Shown here: piece by piece, positions 22,963-35,080 of the stretch
Numbering within the stretch: the first letter of the stretch is position 1
Layout of the letters: each line of letters opens with the position of its first letter
Source of the DNA: Amaurobius ferox
Taxonomy: Eukaryota > Arthropoda > Arachnida > Araneae > Amaurobiidae
Assembly: GCA_951213105.1 (NCBI GenBank)
Contig: OX578134.1
Coordinates: 138,345,793 to 138,409,792, forward strand
Direction: 5' to 3'
DNA: 64,000 bases
Notes under the pieces: model-generated
Databases searched by the model: none
Seen by the model: only the letters and a program-made list of their open reading frames with translations
Told to the model about the DNA's origin: nothing
Made by a program: the position numbers and the translations under genes

Positions 22963-23519
22963 CTTTCTTGTTTGTACATATGGCAATTTAATATGTGTTG
23001 TTTCTTTTTCATTTAACCCCTATAATTCAACATGCAAAAATGAACAAAGGCAGAAATTTTTATTTAGAAACCAGACCACAAAAAGTGTCTAAATTCTTAT
23101 GTTTATTAGATTTTATTATGGCATGATATTCTTCTGCTGTTATTCTTCTCTGTACCTCTTTCTTTTGTTTTTTGTTCGAGAAGTTTTTTTCTTTTTGAGG
23201 CTGAAAGTATTTTCTTTGTGAATTCCAAAATTTCCCTTCCTTACTTCGTGAATTCTAAAATTTCCCTTCCTTAAGCAGGTACAGGTCACAAAAGTCCTGA
23301 CAGAGTTATGAAATTGGTCACAAATGTTCGGAAAATGGAAAGTCATGAATTTTAAGATCGTAGTTTTTCTTTACTTACATGTGGAAATCAGTTTCCTGTG
23401 CGATTACGAAAGATATGTTTGCAAGCAACGATTTCTTCTATACCATAAGAGATGACCAATGGTTATCTTTCTCCCATTTTTGCAATCTATTCACATCAAC
23501 TAATTTTTATAAAAAATTC
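22963..23519. other. Intron spacer
   Basis: Mostly AT-rich. It contains a short direct duplication of 'gtgaattc-aaaatttcccttccttac' near 23218-23275. No gene is supported. Confidence 0.5.
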
Positions 23520-24570
23520 GTGAAAATAGAAAAATATTTTTCAAATGTATTATTAATGAAATGAAGGGCTATTTTGCAACAGTATCGTGAAAATCTGCAT
23601 TTGTTACATTCCTTGGTATATTTCATTTAATTGTGAAAATATTTTTCATTTATGCAATCTGTTTGTATCGACTATAGTATTTTTAATTTTCTTATGTTGT
23701 ATATAAAAAGCTATTTTTCAAACGTACTATTTAATGAAATGAAGGAATATATTACAGCAGTATCTCTGAAAACTGCATTTGTACATGATTCTTAGTATAT
23801 TTTGTTTAATTATGAGAATATTTTCCACTTATGCAGCTTGCTTGCATAGACTAAAATTTTTATAATTACTACATGTTGTGTACAAAAAAAATCCATTTTT
23901 CAAACATAATATTAATGATGAAGGGCTATTTTGCAGTAATATTGTGGAAAATTGCATTTGTACACAATCCCCGATATATTTTATTTGTGATAGCATTTTC
24001 AACTTACAATCTATTTGCATAGTCTTAAATATTTATAATTATTACATGCTGTATACAAAAAAGCTATTTTCAAATATAATATTAATGAAATGAAGGACAA
24101 TTTTGCAGCCGTAGTGTGGAAAACTACATTTGTGCATAATCCCTGGTATTTGTTGAATTGTGAAAATATTTTTCACTTATACAATCTGTTTGCATCGACT
24201 TAAATTTTTATAATTATTATGTGTTGTATACAGAAAAGCTATTTTTTAAACGTATTATTAATGAAATGAAAGGATATTTTGAAGCAGCATCATAGAAAAC
24301 TGCATTTTTACATATTTCTCAGTATATTTTGTTTAATTATGAAATTTTTTTTCATTTATGCAGTCTCTTTGCATTAACTAAAATATTTATAATTATTACA
24401 TATTGTATACAAAAAAGCTCTTTTTCAAACATATTATTAATAAAATAAAGGGCTATTTTGTAGCAGTATCACAAAAAACTGCATTTGTAGATGATCCTTG
24501 GTATATTTTGTTTGTGAAAATATTTTCTACTTATGCAATCTGTTTGTAATTATTATATTTACAATAGAAC
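23520..24570. repeat. Tandem array of ~177-bp monomers, about six copies
   Basis: The phrase 'aatgaaatgaagggctattttgcagcagtat' recurs in varied form at about 23556, 23730, 23913, 24086, 24263 and 24440. Each is followed by 'gaaaactgcatttgtacatgatcc', 'tatattttgtttaattgtgaaaatatttt' and 'cacttatgcaatctgtttgcat'. Copies are diverged. The same family occurs inside the hAT element at 6360-6960. Confidence 0.85.
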
Positions 24571-24856
24571 TGATGCATTTTTAATTCTATTTTACAATTA
24601 AAATAAGATAAATGGGTGTTCATCACAAACTTTTTTTGCACTCAAAATTTCCTTTTTTTTTTATCATGCATCAATTTTGTGTGTAGGCAAAAGTGTTTTA
24701 TTATAAATTGCAATAGTACTGAAGATATTATTTTAATGAGATTTTATGTCTATGTGTTTGTTATATTAGTACATCACATTCACTTTTAAAATTTTCTTAT
24801 ATTTCATTTTTATAACTTAATTTTGAATATTAAACTCAAATTATTTTTTCTTCTAG
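24571..24856. other. Intron end before exon D
   Basis: AT-rich sequence with a pyrimidine-rich tract leading to acceptor TTCTAG (ends 24856). Nothing else seen. Confidence 0.55.
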
Positions 24857-24902
24857 GAATCGTGTAATTATGGAAGCAGAAGCTGAAGCTGAAGCAATCA
24901 GA
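24857..24902 (+). CDS. FLOT1: Flotillin-1, exon D (46 bp)
   Basis: A short exon completing a Met codon with exon C, then NRVIMEAEAEAEAIR. It is the start of the EA-repeat part of the flotillin domain. Acceptor TTCTAG; donor GTAATT at 24903, a weak match to the donor consensus. A 553-bp transposon begins only 28 bp beyond this donor. Confidence 0.93.
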
Positions 24903-24930
24903 GTAATTTATTTGATCTTACATTTTATTA

Positions 24931-25483
24931 GGTACTTACGTATTATCGCAACCATGACAAAACGTAATTGATGTATCGTCCAATAAAGGTCCCGATCGAT
25001 TCCAAGGACAACATGCAACAAAGTGATCTGTATGAGGACCCACGTTCGAGCGGGCTCGAACTGGTTGGGGGACGTACGCACCGCTGGGACTGTGTCGTCA
25101 GACAGGCCGGCTTCGCCGGACCAAGTCACAGAGCATACTAGACTCGCTTCTGGGACTCTCTTCTGGGTTTTTCTCAACCAGTTCGAGCCCGCTCGAACGT
25201 GGGTCCTCATACAGATCACTTGGCTGCATGTTGTCACGGTCCTTGCGCCGTGCGACGGTCCCAGAAGCGAGTCTAGTATGCTCTGTGACTTGGTCCGGCG
25301 AAGCCGGCCTGTCTGACGACACAGTCCCAGCGGTGCGTACGTCCCCCAACCAGTTCGAGCCCGCTCGAACGTGGGTCCTCATACAGATCACTTTGTTGCA
25401 TGTTGTCCTTGGAATCGATCGGGACCTTTATTGGACGTTACATCAATTACGTTTTGTCATGGTTGCGATAATACGTAAGTACC
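24931..25483. mobile_element. GC-rich foldback (long-TIR) DNA element with 8-bp TSD
   Basis: The 553-bp element is almost entirely an inverted repeat: arms of about 230 bp (24931-25162 and 25257-25483) around a central ~95-bp segment. Ends are GGTACTTACGTATTATCGCA and its complement, flanked by identical TTTTATTA at 24923-24930 and 25484-25491. A 40-bp block containing the palindrome gttcgagcgggctcgaac occurs three times: once in each arm and once in the centre. It is far more GC-rich than its surroundings. The overlapping ORFs on both strands simply read through the arms. GG ends with an 8-bp TSD could suggest a Merlin-like origin, which is speculative. Confidence 0.92.
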
Positions 25484-25745
25484 TTTTATTATTATAACAT
25501 AAATTTATTCTTTATTTTGTTACTATTAATATTGTCATTTGGTAAATTTCACTATTTTGTATTTAACTTAAATTAACTTTAAAAATGTTTACTAGTATTT
25601 ATAAAATTATACTGTACATGCAAAAATATTTAACTAATAAATAAATAAACAAGGAAATTTAACAATAAAAGATAATACTTTTACTATATTCATTTTAATG
25701 TGATTTTCTAGAAAACTGTAGAGCATATAATGTAAACAAATGAAT

Positions 25746-27115
25746 TAGGGTTGCACCGAATACCATATTTTACCGAATACCGAATACCGAATATTCGGTT
25801 AAAATTCTAACCGAATATTCGGCCGAATACCGAATATTCGGTTAAATTTTTTTAAAGGTAATTTTTCTATTTTATGCCAATTTAAAATAGAAAATGTTTC
25901 TATTTTGTGCCTTTTTTAAATGCCTTTACATTAACATCCTAAATTTGTTTGCATTTTCATTAAGTATAATTATTAATTTAAAATAAATAAAAAATGAAAT
26001 AAATCATTTCAAAAGCAAATTACGAGTAGTAATTAAGAGTACTTAATTTGTTTTATGTTTATCTGCATAAATTGATAATTGATAGTTAGATTCTGATATG
26101 TGATAATCATGGCTTTATGTTATGTTATAGAGAATCTTGCATTTACCTTACATGCAAATACAAACCCAAGTTGCTTAAAATATCATTACAAATTAGAATT
26201 ACAATTTATTCAAGTGAATTTTTGCTATCTTAGTCTCTTCTGTAATGTAATTAATAAATAATTTTATCAGAATTGAAACTGAGCAGTCAAATTCAAACAT
26301 AGTCAAATCATTTTTCTTTTTAAAGTGCAAAGGATACATTGCCAGAATGTCTAGCCATTCTTTTTTAAGTTGTTACAACAAACTACAACAGAGTAGATAC
26401 TGATAGATAACTAAACAGTTACACCCTGTGACAAAAGACTCAACAAAGCAATCTTCTCTTTAGAAATCATGAAAGAAATTAGAAGGATTAACTAGACACA
26501 TAGAGAGAAATTCTTTGGTTATCTTACTTGACACATTTTAATGGATACAAAGGAACACCTATGGCATCCTCAGTATCTTCTCTATCTCTATCGAAATTAA
26601 AATACTGCAAAATTGAATATTTATCAAATTGGCATTTTTTATATATTAATCACCTTCACCTTTTTTTAATATTGGTGAAATGATAATTGATTTGTTTTTA
26701 GCTGCATATTTTATAAAAAATTAACCGTTATATTTTTGAACACGTAATATTATGAGTTTTATTTTCTGGTTACTGCTTCATATTTAAACGAGTTAGTAAG
26801 GTTAAGGTGTGATAAGATTTAAGAAAAATTGAAAAAACAACAGAATTTAATATCAGATTGTTTACTTTTACATTAAAATTAAAATTTTAAATACGATAAT
26901 ATTGGTAAGTAACAATTTGAACTAATTTTGCACTATGATACTATAACTTTCATTCATTGTATAAAAAAATGTGCTTTACCAATTATCGAATGTTTAAAAT
27001 TTTTCTTACTATTCGGTTTGGCCGAATATTAAAGTATTCGGTCGAACCGAATATTCGGTTTGACTGCCGAATAGGCAGTATACCGAATACCAACCGAATA
27101 TTCGGTGCAACCCTA
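25746..27115. mobile_element. Non-autonomous hAT-like element with CCGAATA repeats
   Basis: The TIRs are exact over TAGGGTTGCACCGAATA, with identical AAATGAAT on both sides (25738-25745 and 27116-27123). Both subterminal regions hold clusters of the palindromic motif accgaatattcggt in both directions, probably transposase-binding sites. The 1.1-kb interior is AT-rich and non-coding. An 8-bp TSD and this TIR type match hAT elements. Confidence 0.9.
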
Positions 27116-27123
27116 AAATGAAT

Positions 27124-28742
27124 GCATGAATGTTTATGATTAGGTAAAAGTGTCTCACTCAGTATAACTAATATGTAAATAGATTAAGTGCGTATTGTCA
27201 GTACATGCAATCTGAAAATAGATGGCAAATGTCTGCTAACATTCAAACATAGCAATAATATTACAAATGTAATTTTTAGTTTTACAGTACTTTATTATAT
27301 GAAATTAGGATATGAAATTTGTAATATTAAATTGCATAAAAGTTAAGAGTTAGTTGAATTACCATTTTAAAGCAGTTAATGTAATCAAAAGCATGCCGGG
27401 TGTTTTGCTTTTTAAACTGCTGTCTCATATGCTGACAAAGTATGCTTTCTTTTTCTGAAACCAATTGAATAAATTTATCTTTAATGTTTTGCTGCTGGAT
27501 TATTCTGAGTTTACATTTCAGTTTCATTTTAATAGAAATTGAGCAAGGTATTTTTTTATGTTTATTACATGGGCACCTGCCGCTTCATATTGTAATTTGT
27601 TTTGACTTACTATGTATTCAGCTTTTATTTCTAAGCTAAATGTAGTTAGTTAATGTATAGACCTATAATTTTCAAGCTTAAATATTTTACAAGTTGACTT
27701 GTGTTTAACAAAATCAAAAATATCTAAATTTATAGAAATAAAGTAAATAAAATTCCTCTCTTATTGGAAAGCAATGTTTTGTAAACTTTTTAAAATGAGT
27801 TTGGAGTTTTAATAAAGTTTTTTATAGGTCATTACTATTTTGGAAGATCATAAATTAGTCAAATCAATCATAAATTTATGGAAATAAAAAATAAGTAAAA
27901 TTATCTCCTCTAGTAAGAAAGAGATGGTTGGTGATACTTTTTATATTGAAGAGGTTGTGCTGCTTTAATGAAGTTTTTCATATGTCTCTTATATTAAATT
28001 TTTTCGTAGACCCTTGTAATTTTGGAATAAAGTTGAAAATATTGAATTTAGGAAATAATGAAGTAAATAAAATCCTTCCCTGTAGTAGGAAAGTAATACT
28101 TTGAATATTTTTTATAGTAACTTTTTGCTTTAAACACATTTTTATAGGTCATTATATAGCCATAGGTTTGACTATTTTCAATTTACAAACATTTTATTAT
28201 ACTTTGAAAATTTGTTTCATAAAATCATTCTTTGTATTTGTATTTAAGCAGCACTGCAATAATATTGAAAATATATTTTATTTAGACTTTTACTAATAAA
28301 ATAAGTAGGAAAGTAATTCAAATCTATCAAAAATGAATAATAGCTTAAAAGTAATGGCATATGAATTATATGAAGTTCTTAAAAAGTGCTAAATATGAAG
28401 GATTTTTTTTACTGCTTATGCCTATTCCTTTTGGTAATATTAAAAGGAAATTACCCAAAAACATCATTCTGTGATAAAAAGTGTTAAGGTTTTTTAAAAA
28501 TAAATAGACCAATGTTAGGAAAATATTCATTAAATAAAAACCAGCCAACTGTGCAAATGCAAAATAACGTATCTTGAGATATGTCCTTTTGCTATCAGAA
28601 GGCCTTAGTGCTTATAGTGGTGGGTACTTTGTTAATACTGTTTTAGTTTAATTTGGCACCATTTGCATCAAATTAGGCGTTGCCATTAATAAGGTTCTAT
28701 ATTCCTGCTATTAATTAATTTGTTTTTTTCCCATAACTTTAG
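27124..28742. other. Flotillin intron, remainder
   Basis: AT-rich. Between about 27660 and 28320 there are loosely repeated phrases such as 'aaataaagtaaataaaattcctc', 'agtaggaaagtaat' and 'tttttataggtcatta', suggesting an old, very degenerate tandem repeat. No gene. It ends with acceptor TTTAG at 28742. Confidence 0.5.
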
Positions 28743-28880
28743 CTTAGAGGAGAAGCTGAAGCATTTGCAATTGAGGCTAAAGCAAAGGCTGAAGCTGAAC
28801 AAATGGCCAAAAAAGCAGATGCTTTCAAAGAATACAAAGATGCTGCAATGGTAGATATGTTTCTGGAGACATTGCCAAAG
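28743..28880 (+). CDS. FLOT1: Flotillin-1, exon E
   Basis: Forty-six codons, phase 0 at both ends. It reads [20 protein letters not shown], then [20 protein letters not shown] and LETLPK. This is the conserved EA-rich heptad region needed for flotillin oligomerisation. It matches flotillin-1 ([23 protein letters not shown]) rather than flotillin-2. Donor GTAATG at 28881. Confidence 0.96.
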
Positions 28881-29126
28881 GTAATGCAATGCTAATTTGA
28901 TTTCTAAAGTAATTTATGTGTATAACTTACTACATTCTCTTTGGATGCCAGGCATGAAATGCATTTTATAGCTTTATATGTGTATGCCTTTTCATTGCAG
29001 ATAATTGTGAATCAATTAATTATATCTTACTTTATTATTTTATTATTTTCTCATACTTTAGTACTAGGATCTGAAAAATAAATACTTTGTTAGTCAATAG
29101 CATATAAAAGTTGATAAGGTATCAAC
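28881..29126. other. Start of the 11.9-kb flotillin intron
   Basis: AT-rich, nothing recognised. Confidence 0.5.
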
Positions 29127-29160
29127 GAGTTTCAAAAGCAACAAAGAGCCTTCACCAGGT
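29127..29160 (-). other. Hammerhead-like motif of Penelope type
   Basis: The minus strand reads acctggtgaaggctctttg, then ttgcttttgaaactc. That is CTGGTGA (one change from CTGATGA), a stem AAGGC/GCTTT (one wobble pair) and an intact GAAAC box. Core order and spacing fit hammerhead motifs found in Penelope-like elements. Confidence 0.4.
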
Positions 29161-29339
29161 TAAATAAGACAGCACTAGTACCAACAAGGGCAGGCAAACA
29201 TCTGTCAATAAGCAATTGTATCACATAATCCAAGACAATAAATCTTTCCAAACAAAAATAAATAAAAAAAGATAGGAAAATCTAGGAAGGAAGTTCAATT
29301 AAATAACAATATAGAAAAAATATAATTGAAAAGAAAAGA

Positions 29340-29960
29340 AAGAAAGAGTTTCAAAAGCTACACGAGCAAATTCATCAACTAAATTTATTTATTTAACCTT
29401 CAATCAAAACAATTTTAAAACTGCAGAATTAATCAGAATATGCCACAAAATATGAAGGTAGTCAATGGCTTTGAAAGCTATATGAGATAACTTCAACTAA
29501 TTTCAAATAGCTATCAATTCAAAAATTAAAAATACCAGTGAATAAAAGACTGCTCAAATAAGAATATAATAAAAAATAAAGTAACTGTTTTCGGAAAATA
29601 TACATGCACTGATTTCATCAAATAAATTAAAAAAACTTTCAAGCAATTTGAAAATGCCAATGAATAAAAGGCTGCAAAATTATGTAGAATGACATAGAAA
29701 ATGAAGGAAGATATCGAATTTTGAAAGTAATGAGCTAACTTTATCAACTAAATTCAACTAGTACTGAATTAAAACATTAAAAATGCCAGTGTCTGAAGAC
29801 TGCTGGATATATGAATATGACAAAAATAAAGAACTTAACTGATTTTGGAAGTTACATGAGCTAATTTCATCAAATAAATTAAAATAACATTTTATTAAAC
29901 AATGTAAAATTAACAAGGAAAGAAAAGGCCATGCAATCAGTTTAGGTTATTGATGTTGTA
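29340..29960. repeat. Degenerate ~120-bp tandem repeat, about five units
   Basis: Units share 'catgagctaatttcatcaaataaatt', 'aatgccagtgaataaaagactgc', 'atatgacaaaaataaag' and 'tttggaaagt' in the same order. Starts are near 29345, 29470, 29595, 29720 and 29850. They are strongly diverged. The region lies immediately next to the hammerhead-like motif. Confidence 0.65.
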
Positions 29961-30922
29961 AAGAAAATAAAGTTTCTTAACACACAGTGGCTGCCCACTG
30001 ACATTTAAAAGTAAACCAAATCACCCAATTTTGATCCCATTATCATGTAAATACCATTGCACTTGGGCCAAACTCAATGCTTTTTCACTATTAACAGTGT
30101 ATAGTTATTGTTGAGCAATACATTTTCTTCATAAATGTTTTAGGGGGGAAATAATATTAATACATATCTAATGATAATTCTATGGAAAGGAATTGAACTC
30201 CCCCCCCCCCCTCAAAAAAAAAAAATCTTAGAAACTCTTAGCCTTGAAACTAGAAATAAGGAGCATTTCATATTCACTTCATAAAATCTTAATATTTTGG
30301 AGTGTAGAGGATACCTTTAAAATAGAAAATATATTAGATAGCTTCAAATGTATTCATAAATCGCATCATACCATTAGCACCAAATTTCAGGTCTATCTCA
30401 CCAGAAGTCATTTTTACAATTACACCATATGATCTAAGTATCATATTTCAACCCCCTTTTACTAGAAATGTTTGAATTTCTAGACTTTTGCTTATATTTT
30501 GTGCTGCCATTCAGCAATAGCTATTTCTTCCTACAGTTTAAAAGCTGCGTAATTCTTTCAGTTCTTTTTCTCCATACTTCTTTGTATATTGTGCTGGAAG
30601 AAAGCTGTCTAAAATTTCTCTAGTCCGGACACATACTTGCACTTTCAAAAAGTTCATAAAATGGAACTACATTGTCAGTTATTCCATTTATATACTTAAA
30701 TTTTGAGCCATCTCCAGCTTCAGGTGAAAGAGTCAGCTTGAGATTGGAGAAGTCAGCTTCTCCATTTTTATACTTTAGAAAAATTGGCAATAGCTAAAAT
30801 GTTTTCTCTTTTAACATTCAAAAAGATAATGTCTATATAGTGCATGTGATAAACACAAATAGCATTAGCATATAACCTTTTGGATGTAGTTCAGAAAATG
30901 ACTGAATTTTTTAAAGATTGAT
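29961..30922. other. Intron spacer
   Basis: AT-rich with a poly-C/poly-A run at about 30198-30227. The plus-strand ORF at 30244-30432 has no recognisable domain. No gene supported. Confidence 0.5.
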
Positions 30923-31495
30923 CAGGGGTCGAAGTCGTCCTATATTTCCTATAATTCCTATATTTTAAAAAATTTCATAGAAAACGTCCTATTTTGTCCT
31001 ATATTTCGCACTTGTCCTATATTTTGGACATAAATCCTATATTTCCAAATTACAAGCAATAAAATCCTTATTTCTATCATTTTGTTTTCAGTCTATCTGC
31101 TAAATCTTCCCAGAATTTCAAAAACGTGGAACTACGGGATGTTGAACGTCTGCAATTGGTTTCCAATTGCACGTGACGTAATACTACTTTAAACATGACG
31201 CCCGCCGGCTGGACGGAAAGCGTGGGAACGGTAGCGGTACTGCCGGTACTGTAGATTAGGGGCGGAGAAATATCGGTAATTGCAACAATCAATAGTTTCC
31301 GGAGGAACTATCTATAGTTACTAATTTTCAGTGTTAATAGTAAAATTAAATACAAACGTGTAGAAGCAGTTTTGTTGTACTTAAAAGCAATTTAAATTAA
31401 AAACATTCCTGTTTTTTTTTTTCCAAAATTTAGAATTTTGTTTTGGTTCGAAAATGTAGGTTTTCAAAAAGGAGTGGGGATTTTGATTGTGTGCC

Positions 31496-32080
31496 ATGCC
31501 GAACCGACAAACAAAATTTCGTGATGATTGGTTGAAAGTCGTCGATAAAAATGGAACTATTATCAGTGATTGGTGCACGAAAGGAAATGATTTTTCTGCA
31601 TATTGTTTGTTATGCAAAAAGACTTTCTCAATCGGCAACAGTGGGAAAATTCAGCTTCTGCAACGTGCGAGCACTGCAAAACATAAGACTTTGGATACTC
31701 GAAACAAAGATCATACGCAGTGCCGGTTGAAAGAAAAAGTAAATAGCGATGGTTATAAAAGTGTGTGTTTTGATGCAAACCAGAGCAACCCATCTAATCA
31801 ACCAAGGCTTCTGTGGAGTATTAATGAAGAAGAAAGAATTTGTCGATCGGAAATTATTTGGATTATCCATGTAGCACTGAATAATTATTCATACCTATCA
31901 TGTGACAACATTAACAGTGTTTTCAAAGAAATGTTTCCAGATTCTTCTATTCCCAAAGGCATTAAGATGTGTTCTAGAAAAATATCTTATGCCGTGTCTC
32001 ATGGACTTGGACCATTGTTAGCGTTAATCCCTCCTCCCCCCTTATTCAAGTCACAACTCCTGATGAATTATTTCACGTAA
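31496..32080 (+). pseudogene. hAT transposase N-terminal fragment (BED-like zinc finger)
   Basis: Starting at ATG 31496 it reads MPNRQTKFRDDWLKVVDKNG, then SDWCTKGNDFSAYCLLCKKT and a SIGNSGKIQLLQ-ASTAKHK segment. The FRxxWL opening, the CxxC pair and a later H-containing segment are the zinc-finger N-terminus of a widespread hAT family. One expected His (LLQHAxxxKH) reads Arg. The frame stops after about 194 codons with a proline-rich tail, so the RNase H-fold catalytic domain and C-terminal dimerisation region are missing. A domesticated function is unlikely given the TIR context. Confidence 0.75.
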
Positions 32081-33435
32081 AATATACATCGTTATTTAAA
32101 TACGGAATTTTTATTATCAAAATTTTTCTCATTATTGAATAAGACATTTTTCTGAAACAATGTAATTTTTAATATTAAACACTTTTAAAACGTTATCGTA
32201 ACATTTTATCACAGATGTTCAATTAAATCTAAAAATCCTGAGAATTCATATTAACGCTCATGGAAATTTATTTTGTTCACTTCAGAGTACGATTTCCATT
32301 CTTCAATGTATTCTGTTTTGTCTTCAGAATCTCCTCCCCCTCCCTATATCTGATGATATTTTCGTTCTCGTCGAACGTGTCAGCTTGAAATCGACTGTAT
32401 ATTTTGCCTTTTTTGTTTAGAAAGCCATATTTACATACTATAAATAGCAAATAAATAACTAAATAATATCGTATCGCACAGAACCGAGCAACGAGGTCAT
32501 TAACACACAGACCTCTCAAAGGGGTCGGCTTGCCACCGGTGACAGTCGGCTGCGTTTACGATCCGGGTGCTGCTGTAACCTAGTAATGACTCATCGTAAT
32601 TTAGAAAAATCATTGAGAGGAGAGATATTTTTCTTTTTTGGAAAAGATATTTATTTTATATACTGCGATATTTTTTACATATTTGACTATTACTAATAAA
32701 GTTTTTACTTTTTTCAGAGTCATCAGTCTTAAACATAACATTATGTAGATGCTAGGTAATAAATAAAACTTTTAAGTTGTTATTTTTTGTTTTTCATTCG
32801 TTAATAGCGAAAACGGTTTAAACACATTTACACCTTTAAATATATCGTTAAAAGTGCTAATCCTCGATCTTTATTAAATCTCCGCACTGCATTAAATCTT
32901 CCGGCGCTTCATTAAATCTCGACAAAGCCAATATAACGAAAGTTCTGCACTTTGATGATGATGCGCCAATCGTACATAAATTGAATGATGGCAAAATTCG
33001 CGATATGATATTAAATAAAAAAAGATCAATGTAGTGACGATAAATGTGGAGAAGAAAAAATACCCATTGATAATCTTATGCAAAAAATCGATCCTGCAAT
33101 TAAAGGTCTTGAACAAAGAAGCATTATAACCGAGCAGAAGTAATCTCCATCTACAGAATAAAGAAAGCTGCTTTCCCATAAACCAAAATTAATGAAATAA
33201 CAAATGTTAATTCAAATATTTAAACGAAATGATAAAGTGGAATTTTATCATTTCGTTTCGTTCACACATTCTAAATTATTATGTATATTTTTTCTTAGAA
33301 ATTTCTTTTGCCCTATTTTTTAGATTAAATAATACGTTTTAATTGATTAACTTAACTTTTGTCATTATTTTTACTAAAAATAGTGCTTTATAGTGCATTT
33401 AGTTAATATCAAATCTGAATTTTATTCAAATTCTA

Positions 33436-33504
33436 TAATCTGGAAAAATCGAAAATCCGGAATTGGCAAAGTCCGGACGAGTCCGGATTTTCGAGGTTGT
33501 ACTG
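33436..33504 (-). repeat. Solitary pogo/Tigger-type terminal inverted repeat
   Basis: The minus strand, starting next to a TA at 33505, reads CAGTACAACCTCGAAAATCC and then repeated 'cggactcgtccgga' motifs. CAGT-CAACCTCG starts beside TA are typical of pogo/Tigger elements. No matching opposite end was found. Confidence 0.45.
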
Positions 33505-33667
33505 TATTGAACTTTTCAGAACTTTTAAGGTAAGATGAGTAAACTTTTCTTAGTCATTTTGTTATCTGATAGAATACTTTTTCAAAAATGAAAATAGCAA
33601 AATTTGTAAGATATTTATGATGATTTCTTTTGTCCTATATTTTTCCAAGTTACGACTTCTAACCCTG

Positions 33668-34887
33668 ATTGATTGCTAATTTTACTAGTAAATAGCAGCA
33701 GCTAAAATGTTTAGTAGTTTCATTTTCCAAAAACATTGGTTATCATTATAAAAATGTATTTGCAATGCTAGGAATACATCCAAATAAAAGCAAATGCTTA
33801 CATAAAATATAAGGATGTGTATCTGGGATTCAAAAGTTCAGAATGCGCCATCTTAATATTTTTATGTCTGGAAATATCAGCAACAGCTATATGTTTTGTC
33901 TTTTACCATCTGTAAATATTGTCAGTTAATTTGTAATGACTTTATTAGGTTCTTTAAAGAACTGGAAGTATAGGGGTGCTTCTTTTTGCTTAATGCAAGT
34001 TCCAAAGTTAGCTTCTCTATTTTTTTAATTAAGAAAAATTGGTAATTGCTAAAATGTTTTGTCTTTTAGCATCCAAAAATATTCTCACTAATTTCAAAGA
34101 TATATTTGTATGGTTGGGATCTAATACGTCCGGATGTATGCATTTGTATACAAAAAGCTGAAAGTATTCGGGGTACATCCTTTTGGAAATAAATAAATTT
34201 GGAAAATTGCTTTTTTTAGGTGGAGGGGGGATTTTCAGTTACTAAAGCAACAGTTGCACTGGATTTTTAATTACTTTCACCAACATAATTGCCAAATGGA
34301 GTTTTTGTTTGCTAAATTTTATTTTGACTATTTACAGAATTCATAATCGTCAAATGTTTGCAAAATCTTTTTCTCAATCACCAAATTGAATTCCCCCCCC
34401 CCCTCTCCAAAATGTGGCAATGGTGATTGGCAGCATGACCCCTGCTAAAGCATAAGATTTCAACTGCTGCATATATAGAAAATGGAACATATGCAGGCAA
34501 AATGTGTACTGAAAAATGCAGGCTTGGTACCAAATGCCAGACAGGGTACTGGACCTTATAAAAATAAGCCATGGATAAACAATATATACTGGTTTTCAAA
34601 ATGATCTTTACATGCACATAAATATCGATTTCTTAACAACTGTTCAATATTATTGAATTAATTTTTTTCTGTGATACTTAGCATCATAACACATAGTCAT
34701 TAGTCATAACACATAGTCACATATAGTCACCTAATTTCCATATGCCTGCTCTTTCTAAGGAAGGATTAGAAAGTTTTATTATCGATATATTATATACAAA
34801 CTGAAAAATCAAATAAGAGTGCAGACGACACAAAACTAATTATGAAACAATTTGCCACTTCCATCAATGGCTGTCCAGTCTCTAAAT
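33668..34887. other. Intron spacer with a long exact direct repeat copy
   Basis: AT-rich. It includes 34722-34791, a 70-bp stretch exactly repeated at 40687-40756 next to exon F, and small 'acacatagtcat' repeats at 34690-34730. The minus ORF at 34378 starts in a poly-C run and is not supported. Confidence 0.6.
34722..34791 (+). repeat. 70-bp direct repeat, copy 1
   Basis: Begins tatagtcacctaatttcc and ends ttatcgatatatt. It is identical over 70 bp to 40687-40756. The two copies bracket the nested hAT element. Confidence 0.95.
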
Positions 34888-35080
34888 CAGGGGTGGCCAA
34901 CCCGCGGCCCGCCTTGAATAATTTTGCGGCCCGCGAGATTCATTACAACTTTACAAAATACGATTATTTTGTGCAATATTTTTGTTTTTAGTGTAGTGTT
35001 TTGTAACAGATAAATCCCATAACTGTTTCTATTTTATCACGTTGCTTCTGTTTTTATACATACTTAGAAGTGGGCAGTAT

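Larger units (their letters stand above)
30923..33667 (+). mobile_element. hAT transposon with truncated transposase
   Basis: Ends are CAGGGGTCGAAGTCGT on the left and, read inward from the right, CAGGGTTAGAAGTCGT. Both subterminal regions repeat 'gtcctatattt'. The flanks (AGATTGAT and ATTGATTG) share ATTGAT, but the TSD is not clean. It carries the N-terminal part of a hAT transposase (31496-32080). A pogo-type terminal repeat is embedded near the right end. Confidence 0.8.

Noticed and set aside
25023..25497. Four overlapping ORFs of 89-109 codons on both strands with similar peptides
   Set aside because: They are mirror reads of the two arms of the GC-rich foldback element; identical peptides on opposite strands come from the inverted repeat, not from genes.
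31077..31292. 71-codon minus ORF in a GC-richer stretch
   Set aside because: Lies in the non-coding leader of a hAT element and shows no recognisable motif.
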